Notes under the pieces: model-generated
The model's input: the letters and a program-made list of their open reading frames with translations, nothing else
Told to the model about the DNA's origin: nothing
The model's database searches: none
In this document: one piece after another, positions 25,218 to 33,648 of the stretch
Layout: every line of letters begins with the position of its first letter
Numbering within the stretch: the stretch's first letter is position 1
DNA from: Alphaproteobacteria bacterium
GTDB taxonomy: Bacteria; Pseudomonadota; Alphaproteobacteria; Rhizobiales; Aestuariivirgaceae
Assembly: GCA_020441605.1 (NCBI GenBank)
Contig: JAGRLX010000156.1
Location: forward strand, 1-36,100
Reading direction: 5' to 3'
DNA length: 36,100 nucleotides
Position numbers and translations under genes: made by a program

Positions 25218-25233
25218 GGAATCGATTCAAGCT

Positions 25234-26343
25234 CTAGCCAATGGCATCGAGGAATGCGTTGACGGCATCTCCACCCTGTTCGGCCCACCAGACCGGATCA
25301 TTGAACACCACCTTATCGATGTTCATCGCGGAATTGATGGCGTAGGGCTGCATGGCTTCAGGTATCTTGGCGAAGGCTTCTGGATTCGATGGCGTCATGC
25401 CCAGGCAATCGAGGATCTTCAGCTGCGACTCGACCTGGAGCGCCTGCTCAATGAACTTCATGACGTTCTCGCGGCCAGCTGGATTGTTCTTTGGCACGAT
25501 ATAGGCGCCAGGCATGGCGATGGCCTCATTCATCACCAGCTTGAACCGGCCGTTGGTTCGCTCCTCAATGGTCTTGCCGCGGTTCTGCCAGACCATGCCC
25601 ATCACCACTTCACCATTTACAATCATGTCATGGGCTTCAGAGCCGGAACCCCAGTAAAGACTGTCATCCTTGATAGCCTTGATCTTTTCGAGGGCGCGCG
25701 GCACATCACACGGGTAGACTTTGTCTTTGGCGACGCCGTCGGCAAGAAGGGCCCCTTCGATTGAACCGTTGGCCCACTTGTAGAGGGAACGCTTGCCGGG
25801 GAACTTTGCGGTGTCGAAGAAATCCGCCCAGGAATTCGGCGGATTGCTGCCGAAGGCTTGGGTGTCATACATGAAGGCATAGCCATAGAAGATCACGCAG
25901 ACGCCGTGATCCCATGCAAATCCAGGCTTGATCTGGGCCTTGTTGACGATGTTGTAGTCGATTGGCTCGAGATGGCCAGATCTGCCCAGGGCGATAGCGT
26001 CGAAACCATCGGCGTCGCAAACGTCGGCGGTGACCTTGCCCGAGTCAACCATTTCCTTGATCTTTCCCTGCAGCGGGCCAGAGGTGTCAAACGTCAGGGG
26101 CATGCCGGTCGCTGCCTCAAAAGGTTTGCCTATGGCATCGCCATGGCACTTCTCGGATTCTCCGCCCCAGTTCCACATAACAATCTGGTTGGCCGCGGCG
26201 TCAGCGTCTCCGGCAGAGACCGCCAGAGAGGCGATACCAAGTAAGCCGCACAAGGTCAGAAAGCTGCGGCGGTCTAGCCGGTCCGCCTTGTAGGCGGTGG
26301 CGGCGTCGAATGCCAACTCCCGGGCAAAGGTCTTGTATTGCAT
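25234..26343 (-). CDS. ABC transporter substrate-binding protein (PotD/PotF-type), Tat signal
   Basis: The 369-residue periplasmic protein resembles spermidine/putrescine-type binding proteins: ANQIVMWNWGGESEKC, later ADVCDADGFDAIALGR, and ALQVESQLKILDCLGMTPSNP. The leader contains DRRSFLTLCGLLG, a twin-arginine signal, cleaved near DADA. ATG 26343 is chosen because GAGGAGGAAAC precedes it; the upstream extension to 26445 overlaps the ATPase region and is basic and unlikely. The ligand is probably gamma-butyrobetaine, carnitine or a related cation, by operon context. A binding pocket rich in Trp (WNW, WWAEQ) would suit a trimethylammonium group. Confidence 0.85.
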   Translation of the reverse strand: MQYKTFARELAFDAATAYKADRLDRRSFLTLCGLLGIASLAVSAGDADAAANQIVMWNWGGESEKCHGDAIGKPFEAATGMPLTFDTSGPLQGKIKEMVDSGKVTADVCDADGFDAIALGRSGHLEPIDYNIVNKAQIKPGFAWDHGVCVIFYGYAFMYDTQAFGSNPPNSWADFFDTAKFPGKRSLYKWANGSIEGALLADGVAKDKVYPCDVPRALEKIKAIKDDSLYWGSGSEAHDMIVNGEVVMGMVWQNRGKTIEERTNGRFKLVMNEAIAMPGAYIVPKNNPAGRENVMKFIEQALQVESQLKILDCLGMTPSNPEAFAKIPEAMQPYAINSAMNIDKVVFNDPVWWAEQGGDAVNAFLDAIG

Positions 26344-26395
26344 TGTCGTTTCCTCCTCGTAGTGCGCATCCTCGCGCAGTTTGGTCTTGTCCCGG

Positions 26396-27460
26396 TTATG
26401 ATCCGGGTTCTTCTTCCGCGGCTCTGCTGTCCGCTTGAATTTCATGAGCGCCTGTCACCTCGACGGCGGCTGCATCGATCCAACTCAGGTCGACGGCTTG
26501 CCCCTCCGAAAATTGCGACGTCGTGCGCCAGGCGTCGATGTGGGCCTCCACATCGTCTATCCCGTCTATCCGCACAACGAGCCTGATGAGCGAGCCCATG
26601 TAGGTGACCGTGCGGATCATGCCGGGCAAAATGTTTGGTCCGGAGGCCTGCCCTGCGGGGTGTACGTCGATTTTTTCCGGCCTGAGGGCGTAGGTCCGTT
26701 CGCCACGGACGAGAAAGTTGCTCTTGCCCAGGAAATTGGCGGCAAAGGCTGTCTTCGGGCGCTCATAGAGTTCCGCCGGAGGCCCCACCTGCACGATCCT
26801 GCCGTGATTCATGATCACGATGCGATCCGACATGGTGAGTGCCTCCTCCTGGTCGTGTGTGACGTAGATGAAGGTGGTTCCAACCTGCTTGTGAATGTTC
26901 TTAAGCTGCTCCTGAACTTCAATCCGCAGCTTGCGATCCAGCGCGCCCAGCGGCTCGTCGAGCAGCAGCACTTGCGGCGAGAAGCTCAGCGCCCGCGCCA
27001 GGGCCACGCGCTGCTGCTGGCCGCCGGAAAGCTGCCGCGGCAGCCTCTCGGAGAGGGGGCGCAACTGAACGAGGTCGAGCATTTCTCTGACACGAGCCTC
27101 GATCCGGTCCTTGCTCCATCCGCGGATGTCGAGCGGGTAGGAAATATTGCGGCGCACCGTCATGTGTGGGAACAGGGCGTAGCCCTGGAACACCATGCCG
27201 AAGTTGCGCCTTTCAGGCGGAACGGCCGCAATGGATTTTCCATCCGCCCGGATGTCTCCGCTCGTCGGGTTCTGGAACCCCGCGATCATCATGAGAAGGG
27301 TCGTCTTGCCAGAGCCAGATGGACCGAGAAGAGTCAGGAATTCGCCAGGCTCGACGTCGAGGGAAATGTCATCCACAGCCTTCATCTGGCCGTAGCGCTT
27401 GCTGACCCGGTCCAACGACAATCCGATGCCGGTCGCGGCCCTGGTCAAGGTCAAGTTCAA
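26396..27460 (-). CDS. ABC transporter ATP-binding protein (PotA-type), TTG start
   Basis: This complete 354-residue importer ATPase has Walker [11 protein letters not shown]-loop [11 protein letters not shown], signature [10 protein letters not shown], Walker [18 protein letters not shown]-loop YVTHDQEEA and a C-terminal TOBE domain ([11 protein letters not shown]). Homology begins at [11 protein letters not shown], just inside the frame. The best start is TTG 27460, which overlaps the BKACE TGA by four bases and has AAGAGGCG upstream; the in-frame extension to 27754 only mirrors BKACE in another frame. Unusually, the ATPase comes before the binding protein in this operon. Confidence 0.87.
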   Translation of the reverse strand: MNLTLTRAATGIGLSLDRVSKRYGQMKAVDDISLDVEPGEFLTLLGPSGSGKTTLLMMIAGFQNPTSGDIRADGKSIAAVPPERRNFGMVFQGYALFPHMTVRRNISYPLDIRGWSKDRIEARVREMLDLVQLRPLSERLPRQLSGGQQQRVALARALSFSPQVLLLDEPLGALDRKLRIEVQEQLKNIHKQVGTTFIYVTHDQEEALTMSDRIVIMNHGRIVQVGPPAELYERPKTAFAANFLGKSNFLVRGERTYALRPEKIDVHPAGQASGPNILPGMIRTVTYMGSLIRLVVRIDGIDDVEAHIDAWRTTSQFSEGQAVDLSWIDAAAVEVTGAHEIQADSRAAEEEPGS

Positions 27461-28344
27461 GATCGCCTCTTGAGGCCGAGTCTGGTGCGGGCCTCCGCAG
27501 GTGTCAGTACACGTCCTCCCATACGCTCGACAATGCCCACCACCCGCTCGACCAGCTGCGCGTTCGTGGCGAGCACGCCACGGTCGAGATAAAGATTGTC
27601 CTCTAGGCCGACGCGGACATTCCCACCCATGGCAACGGCTGCCGCGGCCATTGGCATCTGCATGCGCGATATGCCGAAACTGGACCAGTTGGCGCCGGTT
27701 GGGAGTTGATCCTTCATCGCCTTCATGTTGTCCACCGACTGATCTGCGCCCCATGGAATGCCTAGGCAGATCTGGAACATCGGCGGGTCCTCGATCAATC
27801 CCTCCTTGATCAACTGCTTCGCAAGGCGGATATGGCCGAGGTCAAAGACCTCGAGTTCCGGCTTCACGCCCCATTCCTTCACCAGAGCGGCCATTCGCCG
27901 GAGGTAGGGAGGGGTCGACATGTAAACATAGTTGCCATCGCCAAAATTCATCGACCCGCAGTCGAGGCTGCAGATCTCCGGACGCAGCATCTCGACATGC
28001 CTCAGGCGCTCCTCCGGCCCGATCATGTCGGTTCCGGGCCCGGACCTGCACGGATCGTCTTCGCTGATCATCCAGTCTCCGCCCATTCCTGCGGTCAGGT
28101 TGATGACGACGTCGGTGGCGCTGGAACGCACGATGTCCACTGCCCGCTTGAAGAGTTCGGGATCTCGCGAGCCTTTGCCCGTCTCGGGGTCGCGCACATG
28201 GAGATGGGCTGCCGACGCGCCGGCCTTGGCGGAATCGATCGCCGCCTGCGCGATCTGTTCAGGAGTCACTGGCACGCCAGGGTGTTTTCCGACCGTATCT
28301 CCTGCTCCTGTCACGGCGCAGGTTACGATGACTTCGAAGTTCAC
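27457..28344 (-). CDS. BKACE family beta-keto acid cleavage enzyme (3-dehydrocarnitine type)
   Basis: The 295-residue product is a zinc-dependent beta-keto acid cleavage enzyme (formerly DUF849): it transfers the acetyl part of a beta-keto acid to give acetoacetate and a new acyl-CoA. Family blocks are [19 protein letters not shown], zinc-site [10 protein letters not shown], and [19 protein letters not shown]. The GTG at 28344 has GGGGAGAC upstream and starts exactly where family members start ([14 protein letters not shown]). Linked to carnitine dehydrogenase and a CdhR-like regulator, it most likely cleaves 3-dehydrocarnitine to betainyl-CoA and acetoacetate, as CdhC does in Pseudomonas. 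It is the first gene of the long minus-strand operon. Confidence 0.87.
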   Translation of the reverse strand: MNFEVIVTCAVTGAGDTVGKHPGVPVTPEQIAQAAIDSAKAGASAAHLHVRDPETGKGSRDPELFKRAVDIVRSSATDVVINLTAGMGGDWMISEDDPCRSGPGTDMIGPEERLRHVEMLRPEICSLDCGSMNFGDGNYVYMSTPPYLRRMAALVKEWGVKPELEVFDLGHIRLAKQLIKEGLIEDPPMFQICLGIPWGADQSVDNMKAMKDQLPTGANWSSFGISRMQMPMAAAAVAMGGNVRVGLEDNLYLDRGVLATNAQLVERVVGIVERMGGRVLTPAEARTRLGLKRRS

Positions 28345-28511
28345 AGCGCTGTCTCCCCAGAACAGTTCCAGAGCTTGAAATGATTTGCCGGATAGAGTCT
28401 TGATGTTGTAAATTATTCGCCAGTATTGCATTTTTTTCGTCGTGCTGCATTCAGCTACCAGCGGATGCACATTCGGATGGGTTCGCAACTGAACTGGCAG
28501 GTGATGAGCAC
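28345..28511. promoter_or_regulatory. Divergent promoter region between BKACE operon and AraC regulator
   Basis: This AT-rich 167-bp gap must hold the promoters of the BKACE operon (minus) and of the regulator (plus). A stretch at about 28426-28446, read on the minus strand as GACGAAAAAAATG, weakly resembles the minus-strand core of the conserved element (GTCGAAAATATG) found upstream of RidA and the LLM gene. The match is poor and includes one extra base. Confidence 0.4.
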
Positions 28512-29543
28512 ATGAATGCCACCCCGCTGACGGTCACTTTCGTCTTGATCCCGCGTTTCAACATGATGACCGTGACGATGCTGATGGAGCCGATGCGCAT
28601 CGCAAACTATCTTGCGCCGCAGCCGTTGTATTCGTGGGACTTCCGGTCTCCCGAGTCCGGAAATGTCACGGCCAGCAATGGCCTTCAGGTTGCGTGTGGA
28701 TCCCTGGAGGAGGGACCGAGGCCCGGAATGATCCTGGTTTGCGGCAGTTGGGGAGCGGAACACTACGAGGACAGCAAGCTGGCGCGGTGGCTGCGCAATC
28801 ACGCTCGTAGACAGATCGATCTGGTTGCCGTCGAGCTTGGCATCTATGCCTTTGCAAGGGCAGGCCTCATCGGAGGCCAACGCGTGACCACACATTGGTC
28901 GATGATGGCCGGACTGGTCGAGGCCTTTCCCAAGCTGCAAGTGGTCGAACAGCTCTATACCACCGATGGCCACCTGATGACTTGCGCGGGCGGTACTGCC
29001 GGACTCGACTTGATGCTTCATCTGGTGGGCCGACAATATGGGGAGCAACTTGCGGCCGAAGTGGCAAATCAGGTGCTCCATCATCACCGACGTCACGCAG
29101 AAGGAATGCAACGCCATGCTACCGGCGGCAAGCATGATGATGTGCATCCGGACGTGCATGCTGCGATGGTGCTTCTCGAGGCGCGGCTTGAGGAGCCGTC
29201 GCCGGTGCCGCGCGTATGCCGAGAGATAGGTGTGTCGCAACGCAAGCTCGAACGTCTGTTCAAACGTGACACGGGCTGCACCATCGTGCAATACAGCAAG
29301 CTCCTGCGCCTTCAGTATGCACGCGTCTTGCTGAGTACCACGCGAATGTCGATACGTGAGGTCTCGGCCGCTTGCGGTTTCAATTCGATGTCATATTTCT
29401 CGCAGAGCTTCGTGCAGACATTCGGCAAGAAGCCGAGCGAATATCGTCAAGCCTGGCCGGAAAATGAGGCCGCACCGTCATGGCCGGGCACCGTCTATTC
29501 CTTTATCCAGGGCGAGCATGCAAGGCGTAAGAAGCCAAGATAG
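28512..29543 (+). CDS. GlxA/CdhR-like AraC-family regulator (carnitine catabolism type)
   Basis: The 343-residue protein joins an N-terminal DJ-1/PfpI (GATase1-like) sensing domain (about 8-185; [35 protein letters not shown]) to a C-terminal AraC-type double helix-turn-helix (about 215-315; [20 protein letters not shown], then [20 protein letters not shown]). This layout is that of CdhR and GbdR, activators of carnitine and glycine betaine catabolism in Pseudomonas. It lies between the two catabolic operons and is divergent from BKACE. It probably activates both when carnitine or butyrobetaine is present. The exact effector is not visible in the sequence. Confidence 0.88.
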   Translation: MNATPLTVTFVLIPRFNMMTVTMLMEPMRIANYLAPQPLYSWDFRSPESGNVTASNGLQVACGSLEEGPRPGMILVCGSWGAEHYEDSKLARWLRNHARRQIDLVAVELGIYAFARAGLIGGQRVTTHWSMMAGLVEAFPKLQVVEQLYTTDGHLMTCAGGTAGLDLMLHLVGRQYGEQLAAEVANQVLHHHRRHAEGMQRHATGGKHDDVHPDVHAAMVLLEARLEEPSPVPRVCREIGVSQRKLERLFKRDTGCTIVQYSKLLRLQYARVLLSTTRMSIREVSAACGFNSMSYFSQSFVQTFGKKPSEYRQAWPENEAAPSWPGTVYSFIQGEHARRKKPR

Positions 29544-29547
29544 CAAT

Positions 29548-29579
29548 CGCCGCCCGCGTGCTGCCCATGTGAGGCGGCG
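29548..29579. terminator. Possible bidirectional hairpin between convergent genes
   Basis: CGCCGCC and GGCGGCG form a 7-bp GC stem around an 18-nt loop between the convergent stops of the AraC regulator (29543) and the carnitine dehydrogenase (29586). There is no T-run. It is a weak candidate. Confidence 0.35.
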
Positions 29580-29585
29580 GGTCGA

Positions 29586-30539
29586 TCAGCGCCGTGCCTT
29601 TGCCTGCCGGACAGCCTTGAGTATACCGACGATGGCGTGATCGCGTTCCGCGGCCATTTCTTCGAAATGACGTCCACCGGCGATGGCATTGCAGCCATCC
29701 ACCATGCGATCGCGCAGCTCCTTAGTCAGCTCCGGCGCTTCGAGCCGTGTCCATGGGAGCTTCAGGGCCGGACCGAACTGGTCGAGATTTGTGGCCATTC
29801 CGCCTTCACCGCATGCCACATGGAAGGCCATGCACTGACCTTGAATTGCAAGACGCGGGGCAGGGCCGTTGATCAGAGCGATGTCGATGTCCTCGGGTGT
29901 TGCCTCGCCATTGGCCACCATGTGCAATGCCTCGCGCCACAATGCCTCCTGAAGGCGGGTTGCGACGAAACCTGGAATCTCCTTCTTCATGACCAATGGC
30001 GCCTTGCCGGAGCGAGCGTAAAATTCACTTGCCCAAGTGACGGCATCGGGAGATGTCTTCTTCCCGCCAATGATCTCCACCAGGGGAAGGAGATATGGCG
30101 GATTGAACGGGTGGCCGATCACTGTGCGCTCCGGCGTCGGACACATGGCCTGTATCTCGCTCATCATCAATCCCGACGTGCTGGAGGCAATGACCACATC
30201 GGCCGGAACGATGGCCCCGAGCCGCTTATACAGATCCTGCTTTACGTCGAGCCGCTCGGGTGCGCTCTCTTGGACGAAGCCGGCGTCGGCAACGGCGTCT
30301 TCAAGCTTGTCCGTAAGCCGCAGGCGGTCGCGCGACGCGCCGGGAGCCAGACCAAGTTCGGTGAGGCTGATCCACGCGGTATCCAGAATCTTGCGGTAGG
30401 CTGCTTCCTCAGTCATGGTGTGAAGGTAGCCCGTGACGTCGTATCCGCGGGCGAGGAAATGCGCTGCCCAGCCTGCGCCGATCGGACCGCCACCGAGGCT
30501 GGCAACACGGGTGACGGTGTTTACATCGGGTCTTGCCAT
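29586..30539 (-). CDS. L-carnitine 3-dehydrogenase-like NAD enzyme (3-hydroxyacyl-CoA dehydrogenase family)
   Basis: The 317-residue protein has an N-terminal NAD-binding fold (RVASLGGGPIGAGWAAHFLA), the catalytic block VIGHPFNPPYLLPLVEI with the active-site His, and the C-terminal helical domain (GFVATRLQEALWREALHMV). Length and blocks fit stand-alone carnitine dehydrogenases (CdhA/LcdH) of about 320 residues that oxidise L-carnitine to 3-dehydrocarnitine; there is no fused thioesterase. ATG 30539 is preceded by AAAGGAAAAT. It follows the CaiD-like gene by 4 bp. A true 3-hydroxyacyl-CoA substrate cannot be excluded. Confidence 0.82.
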   Translation of the reverse strand: MARPDVNTVTRVASLGGGPIGAGWAAHFLARGYDVTGYLHTMTEEAAYRKILDTAWISLTELGLAPGASRDRLRLTDKLEDAVADAGFVQESAPERLDVKQDLYKRLGAIVPADVVIASSTSGLMMSEIQAMCPTPERTVIGHPFNPPYLLPLVEIIGGKKTSPDAVTWASEFYARSGKAPLVMKKEIPGFVATRLQEALWREALHMVANGEATPEDIDIALINGPAPRLAIQGQCMAFHVACGEGGMATNLDQFGPALKLPWTRLEAPELTKELRDRMVDGCNAIAGGRHFEEMAAERDHAIVGILKAVRQAKARR

Positions 30540-30543
30540 CGCT

Positions 30544-31347
30544 CTATTTTCCTTTGAACACCGGTTCGCGCTTCTCGACGAAAGCCCGCACACCCTCGGC
30601 GGCATCATCGGATTTCAGCATGGCGCGATAGACCGGCAGGTCACCGGTCCGCATGGTCTCGAAGGTCTGGCGCAGCGGCCTGCATTCAATTGCACGCAGC
30701 ACTTCTTTCACCGTTTGCATGGCCAATGGCGCCGACTTCGCAAGCTGCTCTGCCCAGCCACGTGCTACCGTCATCAAGTCGGCTGCAGGCACGACCTTGT
30801 TGACGAGACCATAACGGGCTGCCTCCTCTGCTCCCATCCGGCGGCCCAGCAGAAGCATTTCCATGGCGATGTTGTAGGGCAACCGGCGCGGCAGTCGTTG
30901 CAGGGCGCCCGCATCGGGCACAATGCCGAGCGGCATTTCTGGCAATGCGAATTCCACATGATCTGCCGCGATGATCAGATCACAGGCCATGGCGATTTCG
31001 AAACCGCCACCGATTGCCAGACCATTCAGCGCGGCGATCACTGGTTTGTTGAGCGTCCAGTTCTCTGTCAGTCCTGCAAAACCGCCGTCGCCGTAGTCGC
31101 CGTCTTCCCACCAGTTGTCCAGCTTGATGTCGCCGGCATTCAGCGCCTTGAGGTCCCAACCTGCCGAAAAGATTCGGTCACCTTCGGCAGTGATGATGCC
31201 GACCCGCAGCTCCGGATCATCGCGTAGCAGGGCGAATGCCTGGCCCATTTCACGGCTCATGGCGTGGTCGATGGCATTGACCTTCGGCTTGTTGAGCTTC
31301 ACTTCAAGGACGTGGCCGTTGCGGGCAATTTCGACGTGGGAGGTCAT
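30544..31347 (-). CDS. caiD: CaiD-like enoyl-CoA hydratase (crotonobetainyl-CoA hydratase)
   Basis: The 267-residue crotonase-fold enzyme closely resembles E. coli CaiD. Shared blocks are FSAGWDLKA, GGFAGLTENWTLNKPVIAAL, NGLAIGGGFEIAMACDLI, FALPEMPLGIVPDAGALQRL and FVEKREPVFKGK at the end. The Glu of LPEMPLGI is in a catalytic crotonase position. It would add water to crotonobetainyl-CoA to make L-carnitinyl-CoA. It sits 9 bp after the LLM monooxygenase stop, with its GTGAGGAT site overlapping that stop, and 4 bp before the carnitine dehydrogenase. Confidence 0.85.
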   Translation of the reverse strand: MTSHVEIARNGHVLEVKLNKPKVNAIDHAMSREMGQAFALLRDDPELRVGIITAEGDRIFSAGWDLKALNAGDIKLDNWWEDGDYGDGGFAGLTENWTLNKPVIAALNGLAIGGGFEIAMACDLIIAADHVEFALPEMPLGIVPDAGALQRLPRRLPYNIAMEMLLLGRRMGAEEAARYGLVNKVVPAADLMTVARGWAEQLAKSAPLAMQTVKEVLRAIECRPLRQTFETMRTGDLPVYRAMLKSDDAAEGVRAFVEKREPVFKGK

Positions 31348-31356
31348 GACGAATCC

Positions 31357-32391
31357 TCACCCGAATGCCGGGATCACTTCCTTGCAGAAGAGTTCGAGCG
31401 AACGTTTCTGTTCTTTCAGACCGAGGCCGAGGCTGGCGTAGTAGGTAAACTCGTCGACGCCGAGTGCCTGATAGGGTCTGAGTTTGGCGATCACCTCGTC
31501 GGGCGTGCCGAACATCAGATTCGAAGATAGCATCTGCGGGTCGTATTCGGCCCGATTGGCGATGTCGCCCAGGTCGACCTCCTTGGGGAAGCCATTGGTG
31601 ACGTCTCCGAGATTCTTGAACAGATTCTCGAATTGCCCAAGTTGGCGCTGGGCAGCCTTCACTGGAACCATCCAGTCGTCCTTGCGGTCATAAACGGCAG
31701 TGTGGCGCATCATGGCGAAGATCGGCTTCCGTTTACCAGGGTTGCTGGCCATCGCTTCGTCGAGACGGGACTTGTAGAGTTCGGCCTCAGACATCGGCCG
31801 GGTCAGCGGCCAGGACATGATGTTGAGCCCATGCTTGACCGCGAAGTCATAGGTAATGGGCGCGCGGGCGGCGACCCAGATGGGCACCTGCGGCTGCAAT
31901 GGCTTCGGCACCGAGGTCGAGGTGGGAAATTGCCAGAAAGCGCCATTGTGCGCGTAGTCGCCCTGCCAAAGTGCCTGGATGGCGGGCAGCATCTCCTGCA
32001 TGTATTTCCAGCCGTCGGTTTGCTTGAGACCGGGATGCATGCGATCGAACTCGCGTTGGTAGGCGCCGGAGCCAATGCCGAACTCGAGACGTCCTCCAGT
32101 CAGAAGATCAGTCATGGCAGCTTCGCCCGCCAGCCGGATCGGATGCCAGTAGGGCGCCACCGCCACAGCGGTGCCAAGGCGGATCTTCGATGTGTGGCAG
32201 CCCCACCAGGTGAGGATCTGGAAGGGATCTGGTGCGATGGTCATTTCCAGGGCGTGGTGTTCGGCCGCCCAGGCGATGTTGAAGCCGCCGTCTTCCGCCA
32301 TCTGAACCATTTCAAGCGTGTGGCGCGCGACATCACGCATGTCGAGGCTGCCGTCCATGCGCTCGAGATTGATGGCCAGTTGAAACTTCAT
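31357..32391 (-). CDS. LLM-class (luciferase-like) flavin-dependent monooxygenase
   Basis: The 344-residue protein has the bacterial-luciferase TIM-barrel pattern: EDGGFNIAWAAEHHALEM, TSKIRLGTAVAVAPYWHPIR, MTDLLTGGRLEFGIGSGAYQ, QVPIWVAARAP and, near the end, LMFGTPDEVIAKLRPYQALG. It would use FMNH2 from a separate reductase, and none is encoded in the window. ATG 32391 begins MKFQLAINLERMDG; the extension to 32445 is unlikely. It is the first gene of the LLM-CaiD-carnitine dehydrogenase operon, with a conserved element 60-90 bp upstream. No known butyrobetaine or carnitine step requires it. Confidence 0.83.
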   Translation of the reverse strand: MKFQLAINLERMDGSLDMRDVARHTLEMVQMAEDGGFNIAWAAEHHALEMTIAPDPFQILTWWGCHTSKIRLGTAVAVAPYWHPIRLAGEAAMTDLLTGGRLEFGIGSGAYQREFDRMHPGLKQTDGWKYMQEMLPAIQALWQGDYAHNGAFWQFPTSTSVPKPLQPQVPIWVAARAPITYDFAVKHGLNIMSWPLTRPMSEAELYKSRLDEAMASNPGKRKPIFAMMRHTAVYDRKDDWMVPVKAAQRQLGQFENLFKNLGDVTNGFPKEVDLGDIANRAEYDPQMLSSNLMFGTPDEVIAKLRPYQALGVDEFTYYASLGLGLKEQKRSLELFCKEVIPAFG

Positions 32392-32450
32392 GAAATCCTC
32401 CCGATGATTTCCTTGATTGTGCAAGGTTAGGCACGAACAGGCCAATACCC

Positions 32451-32480
32451 GCTATCATATTTTCGACAGCAACCGGAGGA
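32451..32480. promoter_or_regulatory. Conserved upstream element, copy 2 (LLM operon)
   Basis: The core CATATTTTCGACAGCA (32456-32471) repeats the element at 18696-18711 with one mismatch and lies 65-80 bp upstream of the LLM monooxygenase start, on the same strand relative to the gene. See copy 1. Confidence 0.55.
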
Positions 32481-32806
32481 ATTCGCCGGGAATGGCAATA
32501 GCAGCCGGGCACCGCCGCGAAGCTCATGCACCTCGTCAGCTTGCCCTGGCCGGCGGTAACAGAACATGGTCGGTATGGCCGAAAAAGCCAGTCGGACGCA
32601 GTTTTCAGCCCGTCCGGGCCCATGGCGCGTATTGCGGTGCAATCCGTCCGCTTCGCCAACTCTTTTCTACCCCGCTCTCCATTCCACCCATACTCACCAT
32701 CGACCGTAGTCCGCTGAATCGGGTGGACGGACAATGCACGCCCGGTCGAGAAGCAAGAGAGCGGAATGTCACCCTTGCTGCTTCTCGCGCACGGCCGGAA
32801 GGAAAA
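32481..32806. other. Intergenic stretch between xylG end and LLM operon
   Basis: No gene is recognised in these 325 bp. Short plus-strand frames lack ribosome binding sites and domains. The stretch contains the hairpin at 32747-32787, downstream of xylG, and must contain the promoter of the LLM operon toward its left end. Confidence 0.45.
32747..32787 (-). terminator. Stem-loop downstream of xylG
   Basis: CGAGAAGCAAG pairs with CTTGCTGCTTCTCG, giving a stem of up to 11 bp with a 3-nt bulge, 20-60 bp past the xylG stop on the minus strand. It is probably the 3' end structure of the xyl operon. There is no strong T-run. Confidence 0.45.
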
Positions 32807-33637
32807 TCAGGCGGCGGCGGGCGACTGCAGTGCGCCGGGACCGGGAATTGCGCCAGGCGGGCACTTGCCGAGAATGATCATGCCCAACACTTCGTCTTTG
32901 GTGACATCTTGGACCCGGGCGGACCCCACCATCTGGCCGTTCTTCATTACGGCAACGCGGTCGGCGAGATCGAAGACGTCATGAATGTCGTGGCTGATCA
33001 GGAAAATGCCGATGCCGTCGGCCTTGAGTTGCTTGATGAGTTCACCGACCTGGGCCGTCTCCTGCGGTCCCAGCGCTGCCGTGGGCTCATCCATGATTAG
33101 AATTCGCGCGTTGAAATGGATGGCGCGGGCGATGGCAACCGACTGGCGCTGGCCGCCGGACAACGCCCTTACCGGCTCCTTGAAGCGGCGGAAATTGGGA
33201 TTGAGGCGGCCCATCACCTTTCGGCATTCAGCCTCCATTGCCACATCGTCGAGGGTGCCGAATTTGGTGCGCAGTTCGCGCCCCAGATAGAGATTGGCGG
33301 CCGCATCAACATTATCCGCCAGTGCCAAAGTCTGGTAGATCGTCTCGATCCCCAATGCCTTGGCGTCGCGTGGATTGTCTATATCCACCTTCTTACCGTT
33401 GATGAAGATGTCGCCATGGTCGCGTTGATAGGCACCCGACAGGATCTTGATGAGCGTTGACTTGCCGGCGCCGTTGTGGCCAAGAAGGCCCACGACTTCG
33501 CCCGGGTAGAGGTCGACACTGGCGTGGTCCACAGCCTTGATGCCGCCGAAGGCAATCGAAATGTCACGCATCTCGATGAGTGGCGGCTTGCCTGACATGG
33601 AGGACGACGGACCTGGCTGATTTTGGGCTTGGGTCAT
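32807..33637 (-). CDS. xylG: Xylose-type sugar ABC transporter ATP-binding protein (single domain)
   Basis: This 276-residue ATPase belongs to the CUT2 (ribose/xylose) class, in the short single-domain form seen in alphaproteobacteria rather than the usual duplicated ~500-residue form. It has Walker [13 protein letters not shown], signature [15 protein letters not shown], Walker [13 protein letters not shown] and H-loop [10 protein letters not shown]. The start at 33637 (MTQAQNQPG) has GGGAGGAAAAC upstream. It follows xylH by 11 bp. It energises uptake of a pentose or similar sugar with XylF and XylH. Confidence 0.85.
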   Translation of the reverse strand: MTQAQNQPGPSSSMSGKPPLIEMRDISIAFGGIKAVDHASVDLYPGEVVGLLGHNGAGKSTLIKILSGAYQRDHGDIFINGKKVDIDNPRDAKALGIETIYQTLALADNVDAAANLYLGRELRTKFGTLDDVAMEAECRKVMGRLNPNFRRFKEPVRALSGGQRQSVAIARAIHFNARILIMDEPTAALGPQETAQVGELIKQLKADGIGIFLISHDIHDVFDLADRVAVMKNGQMVGSARVQDVTKDEVLGMIILGKCPPGAIPGPGALQSPAAA

Positions 33638-33648
33638 GTTTTCCTCCC

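Noticed and set aside
26435..27592. 385-codon plus-strand frame opposite the ABC ATPase
   Set aside because: Lies entirely antisense to an ATPase with all ABC motifs; His/Arg-rich composition typical of a shadow frame.
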